From assembly GCF_014287435.1 (NCBI RefSeq), contig NZ_JACOPG010000004.1, positions 62,001 to 126,000 on the forward strand: 64,000 nt of DNA, given 5' to 3'. The notes beneath the pieces are model-generated. The model ran no database searches. It was given only the letters and a program-made list of their open reading frames with translations, and was not told the DNA's origin. Shown piece after piece: positions 8,565-17,252 of the stretch. Source of the DNA: Roseburia lenta. Its GTDB lineage: Bacteria > Bacillota > Clostridia > Lachnospirales > Lachnospiraceae. Position numbers and translations under genes: made by a program. The first letter of the stretch is position 1. Each line of letters opens with the position of its first letter.

Positions 8565-9971
8565 ATGAATAAGAAAATGACATTTGCACTTGCTTTTTGT
8601 AATAGGGGATTTATGCCGGGAGAACTGATTTACGGTGCAAGAGAGGATATGATCCAGGCAGTGACAGAAGCAGGATATGATTATATAGCGATGGATGCAG
8701 AGCTGACGAGATATGGTGGAATTGAAACCAGAGAGGAGGGTGCTATGTATGCAAAGTGGCTAAAAAAACATGAGGGAGAGTATGATGGTGTCATCTTTTC
8801 TATGCCAATTTTTGCAGACGAGAATGGTGCGATTACAGCTCTGCAGGATGCAGGCGTTCCAATTTTGATGCAGGCATATCCGGATGAAATAGGGAAAATG
8901 GATTTTGCACATCGACGTGATGCTTTTTGTGGTAAGTTTTCTGTGACAGATGTTTTTACGCAGTATCAGGTGCCATTTACAGTGCTAAAGCCTCATGTTG
9001 TGCATCCATTGTCACCAAAGTTTCAAGAAAATCTGCGGGATTTTGCAGCTATTTGTCGCGTTGTCAATGGCATGAAACGTTTTACTATTGGTTGCATAGG
9101 TGCTCGAACAACTGCTTTTAAGACGACGAGGTTTGATGAAGTGGGGTTACAGAAGAATGGTATTACGGTGGAATCGTTCGATCTGTCAGAATTAATCTTT
9201 AAAGTAAATGCACTGTCTGATCAGGACGATGCTGTTTTGACGAAAAAAGCACATTTGATGCAGTACGCAGATTTTAGTGGTGTTCCGGAGAAAAACAGGA
9301 ACATTTTGGCAAAGATTTCTGTTGTCATTGACTCGTATATTGAATGCTATCATCTGGATGCGCTGGCCATTCGTTGTTGGAACGAAATGGAAACAATCCT
9401 TCGTGTGTGCCCTTGTGTTCTGTTATCGGAATTGAACGACAGAGGTATTGTGACTTCTTGCGAGATTGATCTGACGTCCGCCATTTCTATGCGTGCTATG
9501 GCATTGGCAAGTGAAGAACCAACTGCAGTTCTAGATTGGAATAATAATTATGGGGATGATGAAAATAAAGTGATTTTATTCCATTGCGGATCGACAGCGC
9601 AGGGGCTTATGACAGAAAAGGGTAAGGTCACAGAGCATAAAATGTTCGCAAAGGAGGATCCGGGTTCTGGCTGGGGAACGAATGAAGGAAGAATCCGCCC
9701 AATGAAGACAACAATTTCAAATTGTCTGACAGTGGATGGTAAGATTGTGATTTATGCCAGTGAAGCAGAGTTTACGGATGATCCAATTGAAGATGCGTAT
9801 TTTGGCTGTGCAGGTGTGTGTAAAATGGAAAATATGCAGGACAAGATGATACGACTTGCAAGGGGAGGTTTCAAACATCATACTTGCGTTGGTGTTGGAC
9901 ATATGAAAGAAATTTTAAAAGAAGCATTTACGACGTATTTAGGCTATGAGTGGGTAGATATTGATGCATAA
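8565..9971 (+). CDS. L-fucose/L-arabinose isomerase-superfamily protein
   Basis: The 468-residue protein has the layout of the fucose/arabinose isomerase superfamily: Rossmann-like N-terminal segments (YDYIAMDAELTRYGG; GVIFSMPIFADE), a central FTIGCIGARTTAF stretch, then CWNEME and a C-terminal metal-site region with LLSELNDRG, LFHCGS and a final HHTCVGVGH. These enzymes convert an aldose to its ketose with Mn2+. It sits 43 bp after the aldolase and 23 bp before an FGGY kinase, which fits an isomerase-kinase-aldolase route. It is not a close match to textbook FucI or AraA by eye, so the substrate (fucose-, quinovose- or pentose-type) is open. Confidence 0.72.
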   Translation: MNKKMTFALAFCNRGFMPGELIYGAREDMIQAVTEAGYDYIAMDAELTRYGGIETREEGAMYAKWLKKHEGEYDGVIFSMPIFADENGAITALQDAGVPILMQAYPDEIGKMDFAHRRDAFCGKFSVTDVFTQYQVPFTVLKPHVVHPLSPKFQENLRDFAAICRVVNGMKRFTIGCIGARTTAFKTTRFDEVGLQKNGITVESFDLSELIFKVNALSDQDDAVLTKKAHLMQYADFSGVPEKNRNILAKISVVIDSYIECYHLDALAIRCWNEMETILRVCPCVLLSELNDRGIVTSCEIDLTSAISMRAMALASEEPTAVLDWNNNYGDDENKVILFHCGSTAQGLMTEKGKVTEHKMFAKEDPGSGWGTNEGRIRPMKTTISNCLTVDGKIVIYASEAEFTDDPIEDAYFGCAGVCKMENMQDKMIRLARGGFKHHTCVGVGHMKEILKEAFTTYLGYEWVDIDA

Positions 9972-9994
9972 AAGTACTTGGCGAGGTGAAGAAG

Positions 9995-11512
9995 ATGAAA
10001 ATTGCTGGACTTGATATTGGCACAACCGGATGTAAATGTACGGTTTTTGATGAAAGGGGCAAGTATCTGGATCATGCTTATCAGGATTACCCGGTAAAGC
10101 GAAGTATGTCAGGTCATGAAATTGATATGTGGGTACTTCGGGATGCAGTTTTACATGTCGTTTCTGAGATGGCATTCAGATATCCGGATATTATGGGTCT
10201 GGGGGTGACATCTTTTGGAGAAACGTTTGTACTGACAGATGAAAAAGGAAATCCTTTGGATGTCGCTATGCTCTATACAGACCCAAGAGGGAAAGAAGAG
10301 TGTCAGGAACTGATAGAAAAGTTAGGAGATATGCACATTGCTGAAATTACAGGATTACGTCCTCATGAGATGTATGGTATCTGTAAACTGATGTGGATGA
10401 AAAAGCATAAGCCAGAGATTTATCATGCTGCCAAGCATATGTTTCAGGTGGAAGATTTTATTGTCTTTGTGTTAAGCGGCGTGGCGCAGATTGACTATTC
10501 GCTTGCAACTCGTTCTATGGTATTAGATGTGACTCATCTTAGTTGGAGTGATGAGATTATACGTGCAGCAGATGTAGATAAAAAACTATTTTCCAAGGTT
10601 GTGCCGACAGGAACACCAGCAGGAAAAATAAAAAAGCAGATGGCAGAACGAACAGGTTTGTGCGAAAATACGATAATTGTGTCAGTGTCGCAGGATCAGG
10701 TGGCAGCAGCAATCGGTGCCGGAGCGTTTACCTCAGATGTTGCGGTGGACGGTGCAGGAACGGTGGAATGTATGACACCTATTTTTGATACCAGACCAGA
10801 TATAAAAGAATTGTACAAGGGATATTTTGCGACAGTTCCGTATGTCGTTCCTGGTAAGTATGTGACTTATGCATTTTCATATACAGGGGGAGCCTTGACA
10901 CAATGGTGTACAAAAACCTTGGCAAAGCAGGAAATCATAGAGGCAAAAGAACAGAATAAAACAGTAAATCTGTTATTGGAAGAAAAATATGCCGCCAAAA
11001 TGAAAAAAATGGGATTTGCAGAGGATGAACCAAGTGGTCTTTTAGTGTTGCCCCATTTTGCAGGGGCGGCCACACCCTATATGGATACCGGTTCCAAGGG
11101 GGCTGTGATAGGGTTGACTACCGATACGACTGTGGAAGAGATTTATATGGGATGTCTGGAAGGCGTTTGTTATGAGATGTTCCAAACCTATCAATATTTG
11201 AAAACAACAGGTATTTGTTATAAAAGGTTTCATGCAACAGGCGGAGGCGCGCATTCAGCTGTCTGGATGCAGATGAAGGCAGATGTATTAAATGTTCCTT
11301 TTGTGGCACTTAACACGGTAGATGCTGGAACCGTGGGCTGCGCCATGATGACGGGGATTGCCATAGGAATATTTCGTGACTTGGAGGATGCAGCACAGCA
11401 TATGGTAGAAAAAACAAAGACTTATGAACCACGAAAGGAACAGCATGAAAAATACATGGCACATTTTGCAAGATATGAAAAATTGTATGATGCTATCCGA
11501 CCGTTGGTATAA
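9995..11512 (+). CDS. FGGY-family carbohydrate kinase
   Basis: The 505-residue kinase has the FGGY two-domain ASKHA fold. The N-terminal phosphate-1 loop is AGLDIGTTGCKCTVFD. The FGGY-N lobe includes GLGVTSFGETFVLTDEKG and VAMLYTDPRG. The C-terminal lobe has SVSQDQVAAAIGAGAF, the adenosine-binding GGGAHSAVWMQMKADVL and DAGTVGCAMMTGIAIG. It would phosphorylate the ketose produced by the upstream isomerase. The start is the ATG at 9995 after GAGGTGA; a GTG at 9986 is in frame but overlaps the ribosome site. It is the third gene of the operon, 32 bp before the epimerase-like gene. Confidence 0.88.
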   Translation: MKIAGLDIGTTGCKCTVFDERGKYLDHAYQDYPVKRSMSGHEIDMWVLRDAVLHVVSEMAFRYPDIMGLGVTSFGETFVLTDEKGNPLDVAMLYTDPRGKEECQELIEKLGDMHIAEITGLRPHEMYGICKLMWMKKHKPEIYHAAKHMFQVEDFIVFVLSGVAQIDYSLATRSMVLDVTHLSWSDEIIRAADVDKKLFSKVVPTGTPAGKIKKQMAERTGLCENTIIVSVSQDQVAAAIGAGAFTSDVAVDGAGTVECMTPIFDTRPDIKELYKGYFATVPYVVPGKYVTYAFSYTGGALTQWCTKTLAKQEIIEAKEQNKTVNLLLEEKYAAKMKKMGFAEDEPSGLLVLPHFAGAATPYMDTGSKGAVIGLTTDTTVEEIYMGCLEGVCYEMFQTYQYLKTTGICYKRFHATGGGAHSAVWMQMKADVLNVPFVALNTVDAGTVGCAMMTGIAIGIFRDLEDAAQHMVEKTKTYEPRKEQHEKYMAHFARYEKLYDAIRPLV

Positions 11513-11544
11513 ATGCATGGTGTGAAGAAGAGGAGGAGAGAATA

Positions 11545-12507
11545 ATGAATCCATATATAGGTCATAGAAGTCAGGTCTGTGGTGTAGAAGAGCATCGGCT
11601 TGTTGGAGCAAAAGGTGATGGTATGCGCCTTTATGAAGCATACAATGGAAAAGGAATAGAATTGACGGTGTCTCCTGATCGTGGTGGAGATATTACGAGA
11701 TTACGTTTTCGGGGCATACAGATGAATTATATGAGTCCTTGTGGCTATGTAGCCCCAGCCTACTATGATGCTATAGGAGATCACTGGCTTCAATCTTTTA
11801 CAGCAGGATTTTTGACAACATGTGGATTGCAGGGTGTAGGTACTCCCTGTTGTGATGAAGGAGAAGAAATTCCTTTGCATGGAAGTATTGCAAATCAACC
11901 CTGCGCGCAGTCTTATGTGACAGAGAATGAAGAAGAAATTTGTTTGCATCTGGTGACATACGACGAAACAATCTTTGGCAGAAAACTAGCATTAAGAAGG
12001 GAAATTTGTTTGTCTAAGACAGAGAATACATTTACAATTTCTGATGAAATTGAAAATACAGGGGATCAGGAAATACCATTTGAAATATTATATCATATGA
12101 ATATGGGATACCCGCTATTGGATGAAGACAGTGAACTGGTAATTCCTTCGGTAGAAGTAAGACCAAGAAATGAACATGCAAAAGATGATATCGAACATTG
12201 GATGCAGATGGAAAAGCCAACAGCAGGCTATCAGGAACGCTGTTACTATCACCGGTTTGCAGATGCGCGTGGAATGGCAACCATTTATCAACCGAAACTG
12301 AAAACAAGACTTAGTATATCTTTTGATGCAAATGAACTGGATGGTTTTGTGGAATGGAAAATGATGGGGGTACGGGATTACGTGCTGGGTTTAGAATGCG
12401 GAAATTGTTATCCTGATGGAAGAGATGTTATGCGTAATACAGGTATGTTAAAGTTTATAAAGCCGGGTGAAAAAAAGAGATATCAGGTAAAAGTGACACT
12501 TGAATAG
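11545..12507 (+). CDS. Aldose 1-epimerase-like protein, DUF4432 family
   Basis: The 320-residue beta-sandwich protein of the galactose-mutarotase superfamily has the DUF4432 signature SPDRGGDITRLRFRG, then FTAGFLTTCGLQGVG, IPLHGSIANQPC and a late GLECGNCYPDGRDVM. It probably interconverts anomers of the sugar handled by this operon or binds it. A strong GAGGAGAG ribosome site precedes the ATG. It is the last gene of the operon and is followed by a strong terminator. The fold family is firm; the substrate is unknown. Confidence 0.8.
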   Translation: MNPYIGHRSQVCGVEEHRLVGAKGDGMRLYEAYNGKGIELTVSPDRGGDITRLRFRGIQMNYMSPCGYVAPAYYDAIGDHWLQSFTAGFLTTCGLQGVGTPCCDEGEEIPLHGSIANQPCAQSYVTENEEEICLHLVTYDETIFGRKLALRREICLSKTENTFTISDEIENTGDQEIPFEILYHMNMGYPLLDEDSELVIPSVEVRPRNEHAKDDIEHWMQMEKPTAGYQERCYYHRFADARGMATIYQPKLKTRLSISFDANELDGFVEWKMMGVRDYVLGLECGNCYPDGRDVMRNTGMLKFIKPGEKKRYQVKVTLE

Positions 12508-12513
12508 AAGAAG

Positions 12514-12554
12514 ATAAGGGAGATCCGTTTGATAGGATTCTCCCTTATTTTTTT
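12514..12554. terminator. Bidirectional terminator between the epimerase and an AraC gene
   Basis: ATAAGGGAGA-TCC pairs with GGA-TTCTCCCTTAT across an 8-nt loop and ends in seven T. It overlaps the last codons of the convergent AraC gene. Confidence 0.85.
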
Positions 12555-13351
12555 GGAGAAATTTTTTCTATAGGAGAAGTGGAAAAATCTCTACGATATT
12601 CTGTAGGTGTTTTGCCGGTGGAAGCTTTGAATATTTCGGTAAAATGACTAGGGGAGGAAAAAGCAAGATAGGATGCGATTTCGGTGATACGATAGTCTGA
12701 GTAACGAAGTAGGTTTCTGGCACGATGAATGCGTTCTTCGGTAATGTATTGTTTTAAAGTAATTCCCTCTGCATGGTGAAAGGTACGAGACAGATGCCCG
12801 GAGGTAACCCCGAGATAGGAGGCAATATCTGTTAATTTTATGTCGCCATGTAGGTGCTGATAAATATATTCTTTGGTGGCTTTGACTAACGGATGATATT
12901 GTCTTTCCCGGTATTGCTTCATTAAATCACTGATTTTAGCAAGACCGGCATAGGCGCATTGTAATAATTCAGGATAGGAATTGGTTTCTTCACACATGAG
13001 AATACATACATCTGCAGCAGTAAGTACAAGTTCATTATCAACCAGACGATCTCGGGCTGCCCAATTGGAAACAGCTGTTATGAGGCCTATAAATAGGTTT
13101 TTCTTGGAACGAAGATCGTTGACAGCCAATCTGCCTGGATGATAATCAACTGTGACAGTGCTTAAGGCATCAATCATACTATCAATATCATTTTGTTTTA
13201 GACAATCGTAGATCCAGTTTCCCCATTCTACACTATTATGAAGATAACTAAGTTCTTGTCGTTCAAAAACCAAAGCTTCGTATCTTTTCTCAAAAGAAGC
13301 CTGATATTGATTTAAATAGGTTTTGCTAAGGGTGATTTTCTCTCTTTCCAT
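12545..13351 (-). CDS. AraC-family transcriptional regulator
   Basis: This regulator has about 268 residues. The N-terminal half carries the pattern HPGRLAVNDLRSKKNLFIGLITAVSNWAARDRLV with ADVCILMCEE, common in Firmicute AraC proteins and thought to be a sensory or dimerisation domain. The C-terminal AraC helix-turn-helix pair is DIKLTDIASYLGVTSGHLSR and YRITEIASYLAFSSPSHFTEIFK. The start is placed at the ATG at 13351, 7 nt after GGAG; a GTG at 13372 extends the frame but has no ribosome site. It is divergent from the GH3-transporter operon at 13505 and probably regulates it. Confidence 0.87.
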   Translation of the reverse strand: MEREKITLSKTYLNQYQASFEKRYEALVFERQELSYLHNSVEWGNWIYDCLKQNDIDSMIDALSTVTVDYHPGRLAVNDLRSKKNLFIGLITAVSNWAARDRLVDNELVLTAADVCILMCEETNSYPELLQCAYAGLAKISDLMKQYRERQYHPLVKATKEYIYQHLHGDIKLTDIASYLGVTSGHLSRTFHHAEGITLKQYITEERIHRARNLLRYSDYRITEIASYLAFSSPSHFTEIFKASTGKTPTEYRRDFSTSPIEKISPKK

Positions 13352-13425
13352 TGTATTACTCCGTGTATTCACTAAAAATCTTTGTATAATGTGAAAAAAA
13401 TTATATTTATATCAATTATATGATA

Positions 13426-13454
13426 TTGAAAAGGTGTTTTTCAAGACATAATGA
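13426..13454 (+). promoter_or_regulatory. Candidate promoter of the GH3-transporter operon
   Basis: TTGAAA and TAATGA lie 17 bp apart in an AT-rich divergent region. The -10 match is only fair. Confidence 0.35.
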
Positions 13455-13504
13455 GATTAGAATAAATAATTCATTGGACAATGAAAGTGTATTGGAGGAA
13501 AACT

Positions 13505-15868
13505 ATGGGAACTAAGTTAAAAGATATGGCATCTGTGGAAATGATACTGAATGAGATGTCATTGGTCGAGAAAGCAAGTCTGGTGATAGGAGGATCGCCG
13601 ATGAGTTCCATGGCAATGGAAAAGTATGGAATTCCTAGTATATGGACGAGTGACTGTTGTAATGGCTTAAATATTTTTCAGTATACAGTAGAAAAGACAT
13701 ATCGTGCGCTGGAGGCTGCAAAGAAGGAAAAAGGAGAGAAATTTGATAGAGAGTCGTTTGGCACGATGGGCGGACTATTGGTCACGGTAAACGAAATGCA
13801 AAAAAAGGCAAAAGAAGAGGCAGCAGCTGGTATAGAGAGACAAAAGACGCATGACGTTATCAGTTATCCTACAGGAATTTCCCAGGCAAGCACCTGGAAT
13901 CCGCACGTGGCAAATATATGTGCAAAAACAGTAGCAAAAGAATTTGTTAAATATGGCGTGGATTTGATTTTGTCTCCAAATATTAATATTCATAGGGATC
14001 CGTTATGTGGTCGCCTTACAGAAAGTTATTCGGAAGATCCATATTTGGTCAGCCGTATAGCCGAGGCAGTTGTCTGTGGTTTACAGGATGAGGGTGTTAT
14101 TGCTGATCCAAAACATTTTGCAGCAAACTCACAGGAAAAGGATCGATTGAAGATTAATGAAAAGATTCCTATGCGGGCACTTCGTGAGATTTATCTGCCA
14201 GGATTTAAAGCATGTATTGACGCCGGAGCGCTTACTGTTATGAGTGCATATAATAAGATCAATGATGAATCCTGCGCAATGAATAAGTGGCTTCTTACAG
14301 ATGTTTTAAAAGATGAGTGGAAATTTAAAGGGTGTGTAATTTCTGATTGGGGCGCTTCTTATGAACAGGTTCCTGCACTCGCTGCGGGAACAGATCTTAC
14401 TATGCCAGGACCTCGTGGTATTCAGTGCATTTTGGATGCGATTGCTGATGGAAGTTTGTCAGAAGAAGTCTTAAATGATTCTTGTCGTCGCATCATGTAT
14501 GTGATTTTAAAGAGTGGCATGCTTGAGAAGAAAGAGGTGTCATTTGATTTAGAAGAAGCAAAGAAAATTGTGGAAAATGCAGCCAGAGAAGCAATGATTC
14601 TGCTTAAGAATGACGGGACACTTCCGGTTCAATCAGAGCAGACAAAGATTTGTTTTTATGGAAAGCGGGCAAAACAATTTGCAGCTAATTCAGAAGGAAG
14701 CGGCAAGGTACCTTCCAGTTTCATTAGCAATCCGTATGACCGGGCAGTGGAAATATTAGGAAGCGAAAATGTGTCATATCAAACACCATCAGAAGATACA
14801 ACTTTATATGTTGCTGTTGTAGGAGCAGACGGACAGGAAGGGGCAGACCGATTAACAATGGATATGGATGTAGAGGATCAGGAGGCTCTGCAAAATGCTA
14901 TCAAAGCAGCAAAAGAGCATAATAGAAAACTGGTTCTGGTCTGCAACTCGTCAGGACCGATTACACTTACGGAATATGTGCAGGACTGTAATGCAATTCT
15001 GTGCCCATATTTTGCAGGACAGGCAGGAGGAAAGGTTGTGACAGATGCCATTTTTGGATTGTACAATCCATCTGGAAAACTGACGGATACCTGGCCAAAA
15101 GCATATTGTGATACACCGTCATACAAGAACTATGGTGGGGAGAACAAGGAAGTCTGGTATGGAGAAGGCATCTATGTAGGATATCGATGGTATGATGCCA
15201 GAAAGATTGAACCGCTCTTCCCATTTGGTTACGGACTTTCATATACAAGTTTTGCATTTTCTGATTTGCAGGTAGAAGATACGGACGTGGAAAAAGAAGA
15301 TATTATGGTAAAGGTTTCTGTAGAAAATACCGGTAATATGGCGGGAGCAGAAGTCGTGCAATTATATGTGGCCTCTCCAAAATCATCCTTTGACAAACCG
15401 GAAAAAGAATTAAAAGGATTCCAAAAAGTATATCTGCAGCCAGGAGAAAAAACTGAAGTTACGCTGACAGTGTCAAAGGAGGATCTTGCACATTATCACA
15501 CTGCTTTGGAAGAGTTTGTGACAGAATCTGGAACCTATAGAATTCTAGTTGGAAATTCGTCCAGAGATATTGTTTTATCGAAGGAAATCCAAGTGATTTG
15601 CCATGATCCTTTTGGCTGGAATGTGATTACCGGAATCGGAAAACTGGTATCTAATCCAAAGGCTGTAGAAATCATGAACCAAGCAATCGGAGATGATATT
15701 AATCTTGTGGCAGCAGTTCCAATCCAGTATGCACCGGACTATACATTAAAGGAATTATGGGAGACAGAAAGTTCGGCAGTTTCAACGCTTTTTAGCAAAC
15801 AAGGTAAGACAGCAGAAGAGAAAAAGCAGGCGTGGGATTATATAGTAAAAGAATTTAAGAAACTATGA
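13505..15868 (+). CDS. GH3 beta-glycosidase with a C-terminal extension
   Basis: The 787-residue enzyme has the standard GH3 order: a TIM barrel with GRLTESYSEDPYLVSRIAEA, KHFAANSQE and the nucleophile motif VISDWGAS (D281); the alpha/beta sandwich domain (REAMILLKNDGTLPV, YFAGQAGGKVVTDAIFG); and an Fn3-like domain (EVVQLYVASP, ELKGFQKV). An extra C-terminal stretch of about 85 residues contains a helical SNPKAVEIMNQAIGDD pattern. It has no signal peptide, so it is likely cytoplasmic. The start is the ATG at 13505, 6 nt after GGAGG. It is followed by a GPH transporter 20 bp downstream, so the imported substrate is presumably a beta-glycoside. Confidence 0.9.
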   Translation: MGTKLKDMASVEMILNEMSLVEKASLVIGGSPMSSMAMEKYGIPSIWTSDCCNGLNIFQYTVEKTYRALEAAKKEKGEKFDRESFGTMGGLLVTVNEMQKKAKEEAAAGIERQKTHDVISYPTGISQASTWNPHVANICAKTVAKEFVKYGVDLILSPNINIHRDPLCGRLTESYSEDPYLVSRIAEAVVCGLQDEGVIADPKHFAANSQEKDRLKINEKIPMRALREIYLPGFKACIDAGALTVMSAYNKINDESCAMNKWLLTDVLKDEWKFKGCVISDWGASYEQVPALAAGTDLTMPGPRGIQCILDAIADGSLSEEVLNDSCRRIMYVILKSGMLEKKEVSFDLEEAKKIVENAAREAMILLKNDGTLPVQSEQTKICFYGKRAKQFAANSEGSGKVPSSFISNPYDRAVEILGSENVSYQTPSEDTTLYVAVVGADGQEGADRLTMDMDVEDQEALQNAIKAAKEHNRKLVLVCNSSGPITLTEYVQDCNAILCPYFAGQAGGKVVTDAIFGLYNPSGKLTDTWPKAYCDTPSYKNYGGENKEVWYGEGIYVGYRWYDARKIEPLFPFGYGLSYTSFAFSDLQVEDTDVEKEDIMVKVSVENTGNMAGAEVVQLYVASPKSSFDKPEKELKGFQKVYLQPGEKTEVTLTVSKEDLAHYHTALEEFVTESGTYRILVGNSSRDIVLSKEIQVICHDPFGWNVITGIGKLVSNPKAVEIMNQAIGDDINLVAAVPIQYAPDYTLKELWETESSAVSTLFSKQGKTAEEKKQAWDYIVKEFKKL

Positions 15869-15888
15869 TGGTAAAAGGAGGTTTCACT

Positions 15889-17244
15889 ATGGCGAAAAAT
15901 AAACAAGAAAAACCTTATGGTGTGACAAGTGGAGGGGAAAAACTGGCGTACGCATTGGGTGATCTGGGATCAAATTTTGTATGGACTTTTTGCTCTTCCT
16001 GGCTGACTTTATACTATACAGACAGTGTTTTATTAGCTGCGGGTATGGTAGGAACAATGATGTTAATCTTACGTTTATTTGATGGCGTTAGCGACATCCT
16101 ATTTGGGATTATGATAGAAAAGACTCATACGAAAATGGGGAAAGCAAGACCATGGTTTGGTGCAAGTATTATCCCTTTGGTTGTAACCCAGTTATTGGTC
16201 TATAATGTGCCTTCACAGGCGTCTTTAGGTGCAAAAACAGTATGGGTTATCGTGACATATTTCCTTTTGACAGTTGTTTTTTATACAATCAATAATCTGA
16301 GTTATCATGCTATGTTATCCCGTTTTAGTTTGGATCCGGATGACAGATCTAAAGTTAGTTCTGTGAGAGGCATATTTGCCTTTCTTGCAGGATTGCTCTT
16401 ATCAATTATGACACCGGCCATCTTAAATGGAAATGGTGGGTCTAAGGTGCAGGCGGCATGGACAAAAACGGCATTAATTTTCTCTATTCTCTGTTTGATT
16501 TTGCAGGCAATTACGTTCTTTACCGTAAAAGAAAAGAGAAATGTTGGCGAAGATAACACAACAGAAATGCCACATGGTGATATTAAGGTAGGTCTCAAGG
16601 CGTTGCTTCACACAAAGTATTTTTATATTTCTATTATTGTTTTCGTATGTACTTATATTTTAAATGGACTGGTTTTGGCAGCACACGTTTATTTTACAAG
16701 AGATGTACTTGGTAACGCAGATTTCTACAGTATTGTTGCGATTGTCAGTGTTGTGTCTACTATCATAGGAATTGCTATTGCTCCGAAAATGTTTGTAAAA
16801 CTTACGAAACGTAGAACATTGATGTTTGGTTCCGTTATTTATATTATAGGTTGTGTTGTTGGATTACTTGGTGCACGAAATCTGCCGCTCGTATTATTAG
16901 CTACAGCGATTACCGGCCTTGGTCTGGCACCTTATGTTACTGGAATCTTTACCTTTGCACCGGATATTGTTGATTTGTTGGAAGTACAGACAGGGGAAAG
17001 ATTTGAAGGAATGGTTACTGCTGTCAATAGCGTCGGTGTCAAAGTCGGAACGGGACTGGCATCTGCTTTTCTTGGATGGGGACTTGCCATAGGTCAATAT
17101 AATGGAGCCCTTGATGTACAGCCGGCATCGGTTGCAACTGCAGAAACGGCATTGATTTATGGTCTTCCAATTCTGATGTGTATCATTTGCATCGTGGCAA
17201 TGGCATTCTGGGATATTCAAAAAGTATTACATCAGGAACACTAG
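15889..17244 (+). CDS. GPH-family glycoside:cation symporter
   Basis: The 451-residue polytopic membrane protein has GPH landmarks: GEKLAYALGDLGSNF at the N-terminus, RLFDGVSDILFG after the second helix pair and THTKMGKARPW in the cytoplasmic loop. The ATG at 15889 is preceded by AAAGGAGG. It is co-transcribed with the GH3 gene and should import that enzyme's beta-glycoside substrate. Its transcript ends at the hairpin at 17273. Confidence 0.9.
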   Translation: MAKNKQEKPYGVTSGGEKLAYALGDLGSNFVWTFCSSWLTLYYTDSVLLAAGMVGTMMLILRLFDGVSDILFGIMIEKTHTKMGKARPWFGASIIPLVVTQLLVYNVPSQASLGAKTVWVIVTYFLLTVVFYTINNLSYHAMLSRFSLDPDDRSKVSSVRGIFAFLAGLLLSIMTPAILNGNGGSKVQAAWTKTALIFSILCLILQAITFFTVKEKRNVGEDNTTEMPHGDIKVGLKALLHTKYFYISIIVFVCTYILNGLVLAAHVYFTRDVLGNADFYSIVAIVSVVSTIIGIAIAPKMFVKLTKRRTLMFGSVIYIIGCVVGLLGARNLPLVLLATAITGLGLAPYVTGIFTFAPDIVDLLEVQTGERFEGMVTAVNSVGVKVGTGLASAFLGWGLAIGQYNGALDVQPASVATAETALIYGLPILMCIICIVAMAFWDIQKVLHQEH

Positions 17245-17252
17245 GAAGATTT

